A stretch of 64,000 nucleotides of DNA from Phosphoribacter sp037045055 (GCA_037045055.1 JBAOHJ010000003.1:1215153-1279152); one strand, 5' to 3'. Positions 24,675 through 33,617 are shown, counted from the stretch's first letter. The notes: generated from the letters alone by a model not told the origin. Numbers and translations are program-made.

Positions 24675-25571
24675 CTACCGCGCCCCGGGGTGAGCCGCGG
24701 CATCGGCGACGAGCACCCGCTCGAAGGCCGCCGCGGCGGGGGTCGGGGTGCTCGGTCGGGCGATCAGGCCGATGGGCGGGTGCGAGGGCTCGGGATCGGG
24801 GTGGGCGATCGACACCGGCGGCCCGGGCTTGTACGCCTCGGACTCCGGCAGCAGGGCCACGCCAAGACCAGCGGAGACGAGGGCGCGGACGTCGGACGTC
24901 GTGCTCGCCTCCAGGTCGATCCGAGGGACGAAGCCACGCTCGGAGGCCGCGCGGGTGAGCACCCGGTGCAGGCCGCTGCCGCGCGGCATACAGACGAAGG
25001 TCCGATCGCGGTATGCCGCGAGGTCGCCAATGACGCCCGCCTCACCGGGCGGGGCGACGAGCACGACGTCCTCGTGCACGAGACCCACCCGCCGGAAGCG
25101 GCCGGGGACGTCCTCGCGCAAGGGGCTGAGCACGAGGTCGAGCCGGCCGTCGTCGAGCAGGTGCAGCAGCTCGTCCAGCAGGCCGGCCCGCAAGCGCACG
25201 GTGACCCCCGGGTGGGCCGCACGGTAGTGGGCGACGACCCTGGGCAGGTCGAGGGTGCCCAGCACCGAGGCGGTGCCCACCCGCACCTCGCCGGTCACCA
25301 CTCCCCGGATCGCGGCGATCTGCGCCCGCAGCACGTCCAGCTCGTGGCCGATCCGCCGGGCATGCTCGACGCACAGCTGCCCGGCCCGGGTGGGGGTGAC
25401 CCGCCGGGTGGTGCGGGTGAACAGCGCCGTGCCGAGCTCACGCTCCAGGCGGGCGATCTGGGCCGAGATGGCGGGCTGGGCGACGTGCAGCTCCTCGGCG
25501 GCCCGGGTGAACCCACCGAGCCGGGCGACCGCCTCGACATAGGTGAGCTGTCGAAGGTCCACGACAGTCAT
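24675..25571 (-). CDS. LysR-family transcriptional regulator
   Basis: This 298-residue protein has an N-terminal winged HTH (residues 5-64, with FTRAAEELHVAQPAISAQI) and a C-terminal periplasmic-binding-like effector domain (about 92-295; GEVRVGTASVLGTLDLPRV). The effector is unknown. It is divergent from a small zinc-ribbon gene; the 126-base space contains an inverted repeat 18 bases from its start that may be its autoregulatory site. Confidence 0.93.
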   Translation of the reverse strand: MTVVDLRQLTYVEAVARLGGFTRAAEELHVAQPAISAQIARLERELGTALFTRTTRRVTPTRAGQLCVEHARRIGHELDVLRAQIAAIRGVVTGEVRVGTASVLGTLDLPRVVAHYRAAHPGVTVRLRAGLLDELLHLLDDGRLDLVLSPLREDVPGRFRRVGLVHEDVVLVAPPGEAGVIGDLAAYRDRTFVCMPRGSGLHRVLTRAASERGFVPRIDLEASTTSDVRALVSAGLGVALLPESEAYKPGPPVSIAHPDPEPSHPPIGLIARPSTPTPAAAAFERVLVADAAAHPGAR

Positions 25572-25588
25572 GTTCCCTGGTTATGAAT

Positions 25589-25609
25589 CCAAGAGCAATC
25601 ATGTCTTGG
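25589..25609. promoter_or_regulatory. Inverted repeat in the LysR divergent promoter region
   Basis: CCAAGA (25589-25594) and TCTTGG (25604-25609) are inverted with nine bases between, in a locally AT-rich stretch between the divergent lysR gene and the small zinc-ribbon gene. LysR regulators commonly bind such spaced dyads, usually T-N11-A. The site lies about 18 bases from the lysR start, which suits self-repression. Confidence 0.45.
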
Positions 25610-25697
25610 ACTTCTTGATCCCGACGGCGCAGGCTGGAAGCGTGCGGCGCGCAGCCGCACCCGGCAGGCCGGACCGGCGCGTCGAGGGAGCAGGGCC

Positions 25698-25910
25698 ATG
25701 AACGGTTGGGATGCCTTGGGCGTCATCGTCGCCGCGGGGGTGTGGGTGGCGACCCTGCTGTGGCCCAGGCTCGCTCGGGCCTGGGACCGGGCGGTCAACT
25801 CGTGCTGGTCGTGCGGTAAGCCGGCGGTGCACCACCCGGACGGGAGCTACCAGACGCATTGCGTGTCCTGCCCGCCGCGCACCGTGGCGTCCCGGTCTGC
25901 GTCTGGATAG
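25698..25910 (+). CDS. Small membrane protein with a zinc-ribbon-like tail
   Basis: This 70-residue protein has one N-terminal helix (about residues 5-22, ending LLWPRL) and two CxxC pairs (CWSC and CVSC) 17 residues apart, consistent with a zinc ribbon on the cytosolic side. A GAGGGAG site precedes the ATG. It is divergent from the LysR gene and may be its target. I do not recognise the family. Confidence 0.65.
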   Translation: MNGWDALGVIVAAGVWVATLLWPRLARAWDRAVNSCWSCGKPAVHHPDGSYQTHCVSCPPRTVASRSASG

Positions 25911-25951
25911 CCCGCCCGCCCCGGACCTGCGGCCCGGCCCGGCCCGGCCCC

Positions 25952-26806
25952 TCAGGCGCCCACCGTGCGGTCCAAGAATGCGACGATCCGGGCGGTGACG
26001 TCGTCGCGGTTGATCTCGTTGAGCAACTCGTGCCGAGCGTCGGGGTAGACCACCACCTCGACATCGCGGACCCCTGCCTCGAGGTAACGCTGCCCGACCA
26101 GCCGGGGGGCCGCGCCACCGCCGGCGATCGGGTCGGCCTCCCCGGAGAGGATGAGGATCGGGAGGTCGGGGCGGACCTTCGCCAGCTCCTGTGGGTCGGC
26201 GCCGCGCTTGAGGGTCTGGATGCCGGCGAACGGCTCGGACTCGAACCCGCATCCGGGGTCGGCAACGTATCTGTCGACCTCGGCCTCGTCGCGGCTGAGC
26301 CACTCGAAGCCGGTGCGGTGCGCGAAGGCGGCGTTGAACGCGCTGAGATCCACCGGGCCCGGCACGCTGAGCATGTCGGCCAGGCCGGCGACCTCGGAGG
26401 TGCCCAGCAGGACGACGGCGTCGACGTCCGCCGAATGGTCCAGCAGGTACTGCTGGCTGGCGAAGGAGCCCATGCTGTGCCCGACCAGGGCGACGTTGAG
26501 GGTGGGGTGGTCGGCGCGGATCCGGGCGTTGAGCAGGTCGAGGTCCTGCACCCAGCCGGGCCAGCCGTCCCGACCCCAGATGCCGTAGTCGCCCTGGGCG
26601 GTCCGACCCGACCCGCGGGCGTCCGGCGCGTAGACGAGGTACCCGACGTTGGCCAGGGCCGCCCCGAAGCGCCGGTAGCGCCCCGCGTGCTCGCCCAGGC
26701 CGTGCTGCACTTGGACCGCCGCCCGCGGCTCGCCGGCCGGGGCCCAGCGGTAGACCTGCAACTCGATACCGTCGAGCGTGCCGACGGTGATGGTGCTCTC
26801 GTCCAT
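25952..26806 (-). CDS. Alpha/beta hydrolase (monoacylglycerol lipase-like)
   Basis: This 284-residue hydrolase has VQHGLGEHAGRY (oxyanion region), the nucleophile elbow GHSMGSF, and later the acid and base residues in GEADPI and DARHELLNE. It resembles the lysophospholipase/monoacylglycerol lipase group (Hydrolase_4). The ATG at 26806 begins MDESTITVGTLDG; in-frame sequence upstream to 27193 is a chance extension through IS256 border DNA. It is the last backbone gene before the island. Confidence 0.88.
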   Translation of the reverse strand: MDESTITVGTLDGIELQVYRWAPAGEPRAAVQVQHGLGEHAGRYRRFGAALANVGYLVYAPDARGSGRTAQGDYGIWGRDGWPGWVQDLDLLNARIRADHPTLNVALVGHSMGSFASQQYLLDHSADVDAVVLLGTSEVAGLADMLSVPGPVDLSAFNAAFAHRTGFEWLSRDEAEVDRYVADPGCGFESEPFAGIQTLKRGADPQELAKVRPDLPILILSGEADPIAGGGAAPRLVGQRYLEAGVRDVEVVVYPDARHELLNEINRDDVTARIVAFLDRTVGA

Positions 26807-27098
26807 GGGCAGGACTGTGTCACCAACGAGCCGGCCGCGGTAGGGGCGGGCCGGCACGGTATGACGGTTGAGCAGCCCGCCGCGCGGCAGCGGCGTCGAG
26901 GAGACGAGCGCTAGGTCGACTCGCGGCGGAAAGGTCCATGCGTGGTGGATCAGACGACGCCGCTCGGCGCACAGCGGCTGACCGGCAGAAACGTGGTGGG
27001 ATGTTCCATGAAACCCTGACCTGCGACGATGCAGCACACCGGTTAGGTCAATGTCCTTAAGGTTGGCCGATCTTGTCCATGGCCGCCGTGCCCAGCAA
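26807..27098. other. Non-coding junction between backbone and island
   Basis: About 290 bases without a supported gene, from the hydrolase start to the presumed left inverted repeat of the IS256 element. The hydrolase promoter should be here. I found no attachment-site repeat matching the right border near 59,010, so the exact left end of the foreign DNA is unresolved. Confidence 0.5.
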
Positions 27099-27219
27099 GT
27101 TGAGTCCGGCAAGGTGGTGTACGAGCAGCCGGTGACCGTGTCGCTGCCGATGTAGGTGGCGGTCACCGGGTGATTCTTCGAGTGATCTTCCACAACCGTC
27201 TCGAAGTAGGAGCACCACG

Positions 27220-28242
27220 GTGACCGCTGTCCCCAGTATCGACCCTGCCCAGTTTCTCCGCGACGAGCTGGCCCAGGCCAGCCCCGACCTGATGCGCGAG
27301 CTGCTGACCACGTTCGTCAACGCTCTGCTCTCGGCCCAGGCCGACGCAGTGTGTGGCGCCGAGTACGGCACCCGGGACCCCGAGCGGGTCAACCGCCGCA
27401 ACGGGTACCGGCACCGGGACCTGGACACCCGCGTCGGCACCCTCGACGTCGCGGTGCCCAAGCTGCGCGAGGGCTCCCTGTTCCCGGAATGGCTGCTGGA
27501 GCGGCGCCGGCGCACCGAGCGGGCACTGACCACCGTGGTCGCCACCTGCTACCTCCTCGGGGTCTCCACCCGCCGGATGGACAAGCTCGTGCGGACCCTG
27601 GGGATCACCGGACTGTCGAAGTCCCAGGTCTCGGAGATGGCCAAGGACCTGGACGAGCAGGTCGCCGCGTTCCGCACCCGGCCCCTCGAACAAGGCCCGT
27701 ACACGTTCGTCGCGGCGGACGCGCTGGTGATGAAGGTCCGCGAGAACGGCCGCGTCGTGAAGGTCGCGGTCATGGTCGCCACCGGCGTCAACGCCGAGGG
27801 ATACCGGGAGATCCTCGGCGTGCACACCGCCACCTCCGAGACCCACGCGGGCTGGCTGAGCTTCTTCCGGGACCTGGTCGCCCGCGGCCTCACCAGCGCG
27901 GGCCCGGTCGGCCTCGTCACCAGTGACGCGCACTCCGGGCTCGTCGACGCAATCGGCGCGACCCTGCCGGGCACCGGGTGGCAGCGGTGCCGGACCCACT
28001 TCGCGGCCAACCTCATGGCAGCCACCCCGAAGAGCTCGTGGCCGTGGGTCAAGGCGCTGCTACACAGCGTGTACGACCAGCCCGACGCCGCCTCGGTGCA
28101 CGCCCAGTTCGACCGGATCGTCGAGACCCTCACCGAGAAGCTCCCCACCGTCGCCACCTACCTCGAGGACGCGCGGGAGGACATCCTTGCGTTCACCGTC
28201 TTCCCCAAGGCCTGCTGGCGACAGATCTGGTCCAACAACCCC
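27220..28242 (+). pseudogene. IS256-family transposase, 5' part
   Basis: This fragment covers residues 1-341 of a mutator-type DDE transposase: RNGYRHRDLDTRVGTLDVAVPK-like N-terminal region, the first catalytic Asp in VAADALVMKV, and the second in VTSDAHSGLVDAI. It ends with CWRQIWSNNP, a motif normally followed directly by IERLN. The GTG at 27220 follows AGGAGCACCAC. The reading frame is open to the insertion point; in the present sequence it runs on into element A and stops at 28407. Confidence 0.92.
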
Positions 28243-28244
28243 AA

Positions 28245-28259
28245 CGTTATCTTGAGCCA
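28245..28259 (+). repeat. Left terminal inverted repeat of element A
   Basis: CGTTATCTTGAGCCA, the exact reverse complement of 32170-32184. It starts three bases after the last IS256 codon and is a likely recombinase binding arm. Similarity between the two ends stops after the 15th base. Confidence 0.85.
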
Positions 28260-28366
28260 GCTTCAGGGTGTCGTTGATGTAGCCGATGGCCTGGATCGGT
28301 CCCCCATCGTGCGTGCTGGACGTGCTTATCTGCAGCCGTCCAGCAGGCATGGTCGTGGGAGGTTCG

Positions 28367-29464
28367 GTGTTCGTTGCTCGAGTGGTGGTGTCCGGCTCGC
28401 GGCGTGAGTCGTGGACGGTGGTCGGTGAGGACGGGCAGCTCGTGGAGCCGGCCGAGCGGTTCCTGTCGTTCTTGACCGATGCGGGACGGTCGCCGAACAC
28501 GGTCAAGGCGTACGCCCATGACCTGAGGGACTGGTTCGCCTTCCTCGCCGGTCGTGCGCTGGACTGGGCCGCGGTGTCGGTCGAGGACGTCGCGGCGTTC
28601 GTGGCGTGGCTGCGGCTGCCACCTTCAGCGCGTGGCGCAGGGGTGGCGGTGCTGCCGCTGGGCGAGCATTGTTCGGCTGCGACGATCAACCGCAAGCTCG
28701 CGGCGGTCGGGTCGATGTACCAGCACGCGAGCCGGTCCGGGCTTGCGGTGCACGCCGCGTTGAGCGTGTGGCGCCCTGCGGGCCGGCGGGGCGGGGCTCG
28801 CGGGTTCCTGCACCACGTGAGCAAGTCCAGGCCGGTCGCCGCGCCGGTGGTGCGGGTCCGGGCTGGACGGCGCACACCGCGCACCCTCGACCGGCAGGAG
28901 GTCGAGGCGCTGATCGGGGCGTGCCAGCGGCGCCGGGACCGGCTGCTGCTCGAGGTGCTCGCGAGCACTGGGATGCGAGTCGGTGAGGCGCTCGGGCTGC
29001 GGCATGAGGACTGGGACGCGGCCGAGCGGCAGGTGCGGGTGATCGCCCGTGACAACGACAACCGGGCCCGCTCCAAATCGTTGGTCCCGCGGACGATCCC
29101 GGTCCCGGCCTCGCTGGTCCGGTGCTACGCCGACTACCTGATCGAGGAGTACGGCGAGCTCGACAGTGACTACGTCTTCGTCAATCTGTGGGGTGGGCGC
29201 GTCGGTTCACCGCTGAAGTACGCGGCGGTGTACGACTTGGTCCGGCGGCTGCGTGCCCGGACCGGGATCGACTTCGACCCGCACTGGCTGCGGCACACGT
29301 ACGCGACCGGGCTGTTGCGCTCCGATGTGCCGGTCGAGGTCGTCTCCTCACTGCTGGGGCACGCGTCGGTGGCCACGACCTCGAGCACGTACGCGCACCT
29401 GACCGTGGCCGACACCCGGGCCGCGCTCACCCGTGCCGGTGTGCTGACCGAGGACGTGTCGTGA
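28367..29464 (+). CDS. Element A recombinase A: tyrosine recombinase (TnpA-like)
   Basis: This protein of about 365 residues has an N-terminal SAM-like core-binding domain (about 25-120; SPNTVKAYAHDLRDWFAFL) and a C-terminal catalytic domain (about 170-355). All catalytic positions are visible: Arg in TGMRVGEAL, His-x-x-Arg in HWLRHTYAT, His in LLGHASVATT, and Tyr in SSTYAHL. Its size matches Tn554 TnpA (361 residues). Several in-frame starts exist; GTG 28367 has GGAGG at good spacing. The stop overlaps the next start in GTGA. Confidence 0.9.
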   Translation: MFVARVVVSGSRRESWTVVGEDGQLVEPAERFLSFLTDAGRSPNTVKAYAHDLRDWFAFLAGRALDWAAVSVEDVAAFVAWLRLPPSARGAGVAVLPLGEHCSAATINRKLAAVGSMYQHASRSGLAVHAALSVWRPAGRRGGARGFLHHVSKSRPVAAPVVRVRAGRRTPRTLDRQEVEALIGACQRRRDRLLLEVLASTGMRVGEALGLRHEDWDAAERQVRVIARDNDNRARSKSLVPRTIPVPASLVRCYADYLIEEYGELDSDYVFVNLWGGRVGSPLKYAAVYDLVRRLRARTGIDFDPHWLRHTYATGLLRSDVPVEVVSSLLGHASVATTSSTYAHLTVADTRAALTRAGVLTEDVS

Positions 29465-31692
29465 CCTCGGCTATCGTGCTGCCGCTACGCACCGGCCGCG
29501 GCAGCGAGGCAGCGTGGACGGCTCGGGTCCGCACGGCGCTGCGGCCGGAGTTCGCGGCCGACCGGATCGTGGTCGGCGTGAACGACCCGGCCTACTCCGC
29601 GGGGCCATGCCTGGTCGAAGGCTGTCAGCGGCTGGCCCGCGGGCACGGGATGTGCGCCGGGCACCACCACCGGTGGGCCAAGGCGGGCCGGCCCGATGTG
29701 GACGAGTTCGTTGCGAGCACCGATCCGGGCTGGGCACGTCAGCGCCCGAACCGGGCCTGCCGGGTCGAGGCGTGCGGGTACGGGGTAGCACGAAAAGGTC
29801 TGTGCCAGTTACATGCTCAAGGGTGGGAACGTTCCGGGCGCCCCGACTTCGAGCAGTGGCTCGCCGCGGGGCCACCGCCGATCAAGGCGCCGGTCGCCGA
29901 GGCGTGCCACGTCCCGGGATGCTTGTTGTGGCCGCAAGCGGCCGGGCCGTTATGTCACGCCCACCACAGCACGTGGCGCGCGAACGGGCGCCCGGACCCG
30001 GTGGTGTTCGCTCGTGAGTTCGCCGCGCTCCGGGTTCCCTCGGACCAGGTGATCGTCCTGGCCCGGCTGCCTGAGCCGCTGCGCTGGGAGCTGGCCTACG
30101 TCATCCAGTGTCGGCACGACGAGCGTGCCAGCCGGACACCTCCGGAGGTCGTAGGGCGCCTCGTGTCGTTCCTGCTCGAGGCCGACGTTCCCAGCCTGCG
30201 CGACGGGGACGAGCGGTCCTGGCGTAAGGCGTTCACCGCGTCCGGGCGACGCGACAGCAACGGCCGTGGCCTGCTCGTGTACGCCCATCAACGGGTCGCC
30301 GACCTCGCCGCCGGCAGCGGCTGGGTGGCCGAGTACCCGCGCGAGGTATGGCAGCTGCGCCGGCTCGGCTATCCCGGCAACCTCACCCTCGACTTCACCC
30401 GGATCGCCCAGCCGTGGCTGCGTGAGGCGACCAAACGGTGGACCCGGCAACGGCTGGCCACCGGTGTCGGGCTCGAGGCCGTCCGCCGCGGCCTGACCGC
30501 GGTGACCCGGCTCGCCGGCTACCTGCAGCAGGCACGGATCGACGCTCCGCAGGCGCTCACCCGGGTCGTGCTCGAGGGCTACTTGGCCGACCTTTCCACC
30601 GGCGTCCCAACCGCCCACCGACGCCAGGTCCACATCGGGCAGCTGCGCGGCTTCCTCGAGGCCGTCCGGCAGCGGGGCTGGGCGCCGCTGCACCCGACCG
30701 CGGCCCTGTTCACCGACGACAACCCGCCCCGCCCGCAGCGCGGGCCGCGCGCGGTGGCCGAGCATGTGATGGCCCAGCTCGAGGCGCCGACCGCGATCGC
30801 GGCCTGGTCCGACCCTGCCGGGGCGGTGATCACCCTGATCCTGATCCGCTGCGGGCTGCGCGTCGGCGACGCGACCAGGCTGTCCTACGACTGCCTGGTC
30901 ACCGACCCCAAAGGCGCGCCCTACCTGCGCTACGTCAACCACAAGATGAACCGTGAGGCCCTCGTCCCCCTCGACGAGGAACTGCACACCCTGATTCGTG
31001 CCCAACAGGCACGCCTCACCGCCGAGGCCACCGCGCCGCCGGTGCTGTTCCCGCGGCCGACGAAGAACCCCGACCGGGCCATCCCGCTGAGCACCTCCAC
31101 CTACCGGGCCGCGTTGTATCGGTGGCTCGAATCCCTCGACGTACGAGACGAACACGCCCATCGCGTGCACTTGACCCCGCACCAGTGGAGGCACACCCTG
31201 GGCACTCGACTGATCAACCGGGACGTGCCCCAAGAGGTCGTGCGCCGCATCCTGGACCACGACTCGTCACAGATGACGGCCCACTACGCCAGGCTGCACG
31301 ACGACACCGTCCGCCGGCACTGGGACGCCGCCCGCAAGGTCGACATCACCGGCGCCGCCATCCCCAGCGAACCGGGCAGCCCGCTGGCCGACGCCGCCTG
31401 GACCGGTCACCGCCTCGCCGCCGCGACCCAGGCACTGCCCAACGGGCACTGCGCCCTGCCGATCCACAAGGCATGTCCCCACGCCAACGCGTGCCTGACC
31501 TGCCCGATGTTCCTGACCACCGCGACCCACCTGCCCGCTCACCGCGAGCACCGCGCCCAGGTCATCGAACTGATCACCCGCGCCGAGGCCCAAGGCCGGA
31601 CCCGAGTGGCCCAGATGAACCAGGACGTGCTGAGCAACCTCGAGTCGATCATCACCGCGCTCGAACACCCCGAGGAGAACGATGAGAGCTGA
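29461..31692 (+). CDS. Element A recombinase B: large tyrosine recombinase with three zinc-knuckle repeats
   Basis: This 743-residue protein has three N-terminal repeats of about 50 residues, each C-x4-C-x9/10-C-x2-H followed by W-x3-GRPD (Cys at 50/55/65, 100/105/115, 149/154/165). The middle is a core-binding region (about 320-480). The catalytic domain (about 500-660) has Arg in CGLRVGDATRL, His-x-x-Arg in HQWRHTLGT, His in LDHDSSQMT and Tyr in HYARLHD. A C-terminal Cys cluster (CPHANACLTCP) follows. It corresponds to Tn554 TnpB but is longer. Its GTG overlaps the A gene. Confidence 0.88.
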   Translation: MTSAIVLPLRTGRGSEAAWTARVRTALRPEFAADRIVVGVNDPAYSAGPCLVEGCQRLARGHGMCAGHHHRWAKAGRPDVDEFVASTDPGWARQRPNRACRVEACGYGVARKGLCQLHAQGWERSGRPDFEQWLAAGPPPIKAPVAEACHVPGCLLWPQAAGPLCHAHHSTWRANGRPDPVVFAREFAALRVPSDQVIVLARLPEPLRWELAYVIQCRHDERASRTPPEVVGRLVSFLLEADVPSLRDGDERSWRKAFTASGRRDSNGRGLLVYAHQRVADLAAGSGWVAEYPREVWQLRRLGYPGNLTLDFTRIAQPWLREATKRWTRQRLATGVGLEAVRRGLTAVTRLAGYLQQARIDAPQALTRVVLEGYLADLSTGVPTAHRRQVHIGQLRGFLEAVRQRGWAPLHPTAALFTDDNPPRPQRGPRAVAEHVMAQLEAPTAIAAWSDPAGAVITLILIRCGLRVGDATRLSYDCLVTDPKGAPYLRYVNHKMNREALVPLDEELHTLIRAQQARLTAEATAPPVLFPRPTKNPDRAIPLSTSTYRAALYRWLESLDVRDEHAHRVHLTPHQWRHTLGTRLINRDVPQEVVRRILDHDSSQMTAHYARLHDDTVRRHWDAARKVDITGAAIPSEPGSPLADAAWTGHRLAAATQALPNGHCALPIHKACPHANACLTCPMFLTTATHLPAHREHRAQVIELITRAEAQGRTRVAQMNQDVLSNLESIITALEHPEENDES

Positions 31693-32083
31693 CAACAGCC
31701 GCCACCTCGCCAAGGCCGCCCGCTCCCGCGCGGAGCAGACCCGTCGCCGTGCCGTCAGCACCCTGCGGCACCTGGCCACCACCGAGCAGACCATCACGGT
31801 CAGCGTGCTCGCGCAGCGCGCCGGGGTATCCCGATCCTGGCTGTACACCCAGGCCGACCTGCTCGCCCAGATCCGCGCGGAACGCCCACGGCGGACGACA
31901 GTCCCTGCCGTGCCCGCCCGGCAGGCCGCCAGCGACAGCTCCCTCAGGCAACGCCTGCAACTCGCACACCAAAGGATCGGCGAACTGGAGGCCGACAACC
32001 AGCAACTGCGGCACGCCCTCGCCCAAGCCCTCGGCGACCAGCGCGCGCGACACGCCCGAGACCCACTCGAAAACCGCCCCTGA
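31682..32083 (+). CDS. Element A protein C: small HTH/coiled-coil recombination factor (TnpC-like)
   Basis: This 133-residue protein has a predicted HTH (about 35-65; VLAQRAGVSRSWLYT) and a C-terminal coiled coil (about 88-118; QRLQLAHQRIGELEADNQQL). Position, size and layout match TnpC of Tn554 (125 residues), which affects insertion efficiency and orientation. It overlaps recombinase B by 11 bases. The HTH resembles that of the small protein encoded at 48783-49196 in element B (AGV-x-R-x-WL pattern), so the two elements share this module. Confidence 0.8.
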   Translation: MRADNSRHLAKAARSRAEQTRRRAVSTLRHLATTEQTITVSVLAQRAGVSRSWLYTQADLLAQIRAERPRRTTVPAVPARQAASDSSLRQRLQLAHQRIGELEADNQQLRHALAQALGDQRARHARDPLENRP

Positions 32084-32169
32084 CGACGAGCCCGGACACG
32101 CCCCCGAACACCCTCGTCCCGGACACGTCCAGCACGAAAAACCGCAGGTCAAGGCACCAGCCCGGCCAG

Positions 32170-32184
32170 TGGCTCAAGATAACG
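32170..32184 (-). repeat. Right terminal inverted repeat of element A
   Basis: TGGCTCAAGATAACG is the exact reverse complement of the left end. The next base, 32185, starts the resumed IS256 transposase codon ATC. Between protein C and this repeat are 86 bases without a gene. Confidence 0.85.
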
Positions 32185-32421
32185 ATCGAGCGCCTCAACC
32201 GGGAGATCCGCCGCCGCACCGATGTGGTCGGGATCTTCCCCAACCGGGACGCCGTCATCCGGCTCGTCGGCGCCGTCCTGGCCGAGCAGCACGACGAGTG
32301 GGTCGAGCAGCGCCGCTACCTCGGCCTCGAGCTCCTCAAACAGTGCCGAGCCGCCCTGACAACGCACACCACCGACGAGAAGGAGAACACCCTGACCATC
32401 GCCGGCGCGATCAGCGCCTAA
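32185..32421 (+). pseudogene. IS256-family transposase, 3' part
   Basis: This fragment of 78 codons plus stop begins IERLNREIRRRTDVVGIFPN and continues AVLAEQHDEWVEQRRYLGLE, the standard IS256 C-terminus. It joins the 5' fragment in frame when element A is removed. The Glu in ERLN is probably the third DDE residue, so the insertion separates the catalytic triad. There is no start codon or ribosome-binding site of its own. Confidence 0.92.
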
Positions 32422-32723
32422 CCCCCAACGAGGAATCACCCTCGTACACCACCCCAGCGGACTTGACCTATGACCAGGCACCCCGACACCGACAGCGCGT
32501 GTCGGCGGTAGGCCTCGCCGCCCACGCGAGCCCCGGGTGAACAGCGTCGGGCCGAAAACACAACCGTGAATTGGGGGACGTTCGCCAGGCGGCTCGACCG
32601 GCCCGGGGGACGTGCCCTGACCTGCGAGAACGCGCGGAGTGGTTCCGGGGTGTGGTGCTGGCCGACCACGACGACGGGGGAGGGGACGGGGGAGGGACAC
32701 GTCTGCGGGGGACGGGTGCGGGG
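32422..32723. other. Gap between IS256 end and island genes
   Basis: About 300 bases holding the right IS256 terminus (32441-32467) and a small hairpin CCGACA-gcgcg-TGTCGG (32489-32505). G-rich sequence around 32673-32730 leads into the next gene. No coding region is supported here. Confidence 0.5.
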
Positions 32724-33592
32724 ATGAACGAGCGAGACCTTCCGACCGTGTCACAGCGGCGAAAGGACCTCGTGATGAGCGTTGCAACCCAACTCGGCCT
32801 GGCCGACCCAGAAGGCGACCTGCTCGGTCAGGCGCGTGACGATGTGGCCGACCTGGTGCGCCCACAACCCATGCCTCAATGTCGTCGACGACCTGCTCGA
32901 CCTGCCTCCCTGGCTCCGGGCGGCGGACCCTGAGGCGGGCGACTCGGTCCTGCGCCGCCTGGCCGAACTGGCAAGCCCCACCGGCAGTGACGACGTCGTC
33001 GCCGCCGGCGCGTTGGCCTGGCTGCTGATGCCCGGGGCGTGCCTGATGGCTCATCGGTTGCGGTCCCTGACCAGTCGTATCGACGAGGTCGTGGCCGCGC
33101 AGCTGTGGCTGGAGATCAGGTCCTTCCCGTGGCAGCGGCAACGCAAGGTCGCGGCGAACATCGTCATGAACACCCGCCGGGGAGTGCTTCGAGAGCTCGG
33201 CGTTGGGCAAAGCGCCCGGGAGGCAGACCCGACCTGGGCCCGCTCCCTGCAGTGCGACACCCGACTCGCCCGTCTGGGCAGTGATGGAGTCCCGTCAGGA
33301 GCCGCAGTCGAGGTCTGCGGCCGAGCTGGCGGACGTGCTGGCGTGGGCGCTGGAGCGCAGCGTGATCGACGAGACCGACCGCGACCTGCTGCTCACCCTC
33401 GCCGAGGTCGCGGACCGCGCGGGAGTCAGCCACAACGGCCGCGGTCGCAGCGGCCTGTGCTCCCACACCGTCGCGACCACCGTCGCCGGCCTCCTCGGGG
33501 TCTCACCGATCACCATCCGCCGCCGCGCGACCGCCTCGCTCAGCGCGCTGGCCGAGGCCGTCGCCGCTGCCGAGATTCCCGCCTCAGCGTGA
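32724..33592 (+). pseudogene. Island protein with C-terminal HTH-like region, two frameshifts
   Basis: A single protein appears spread over three frames: MNERDLPTVSQRRKDLVMS (frame 3, from 32724), then DDLLDLPPWLRAADPEAGDS and IRSFPWQRQRKVAANIVMN (frame 1, about 32870-33250), then AAELADVLAWALERSVID and GLLGVSPITIRRRATASL (frame 2, to 33592). Both changes are +1. The end looks like a sigma-factor/HTH segment and the whole resembles regulatory proteins at the start of actinobacterial conjugative modules, but I cannot name it. It is either a decayed gene or mis-sequenced. Confidence 0.6.
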
Positions 33593-33617
33593 TCCGCCAA
33601 GGCCAGCGGCCCTGCAT

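Larger units (their letters stand above)
28243..32184 (+). mobile_element. Element A: 3.94-kb recombinase-trio transposon (Tn554-like plan)
   Basis: The element lies exactly between codon CCC (28240-28242) and codon ATC (32185-32187) of the IS256 transposase. Deleting 28243-32184 restores one open frame of 419 residues reading NNP-IERLNREI across the joint. Its ends are perfect 15-bp inverted repeats, and AACG is found at both junctions. It carries three overlapping genes (two tyrosine recombinases and a small HTH/coiled-coil protein), like tnpA-tnpB-tnpC of Tn554, and no cargo. There is no target duplication, also as in Tn554. Confidence 0.85.
27099..32467 (+). mobile_element. IS256-family insertion sequence, interrupted by recombinase element A
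   Basis: The transposase gene is in two exact halves (27220-28242 and 32185-32421). Imperfect terminal repeats flank them: 27099-27125 and the reverse complement of 32441-32467 match at 21 of 27 positions and share GGTGGTGTACGAG at the inner end. Without the insert the element would be about 1.43 kb, normal for IS256. No target duplication was found, so the outer ends are approximate. Confidence 0.7.

Noticed and set aside
26807..27193. N-terminal extension of the alpha/beta hydrolase by 129 codons
   Set aside because: The extra residues show no family likeness and run into the IS256 end; the conserved protein begins at 26806.
27099..32467. 8-9-bp target duplication of the IS256 element
   Set aside because: The flanking bases do not match, so the outer ends or the original duplication cannot be confirmed.
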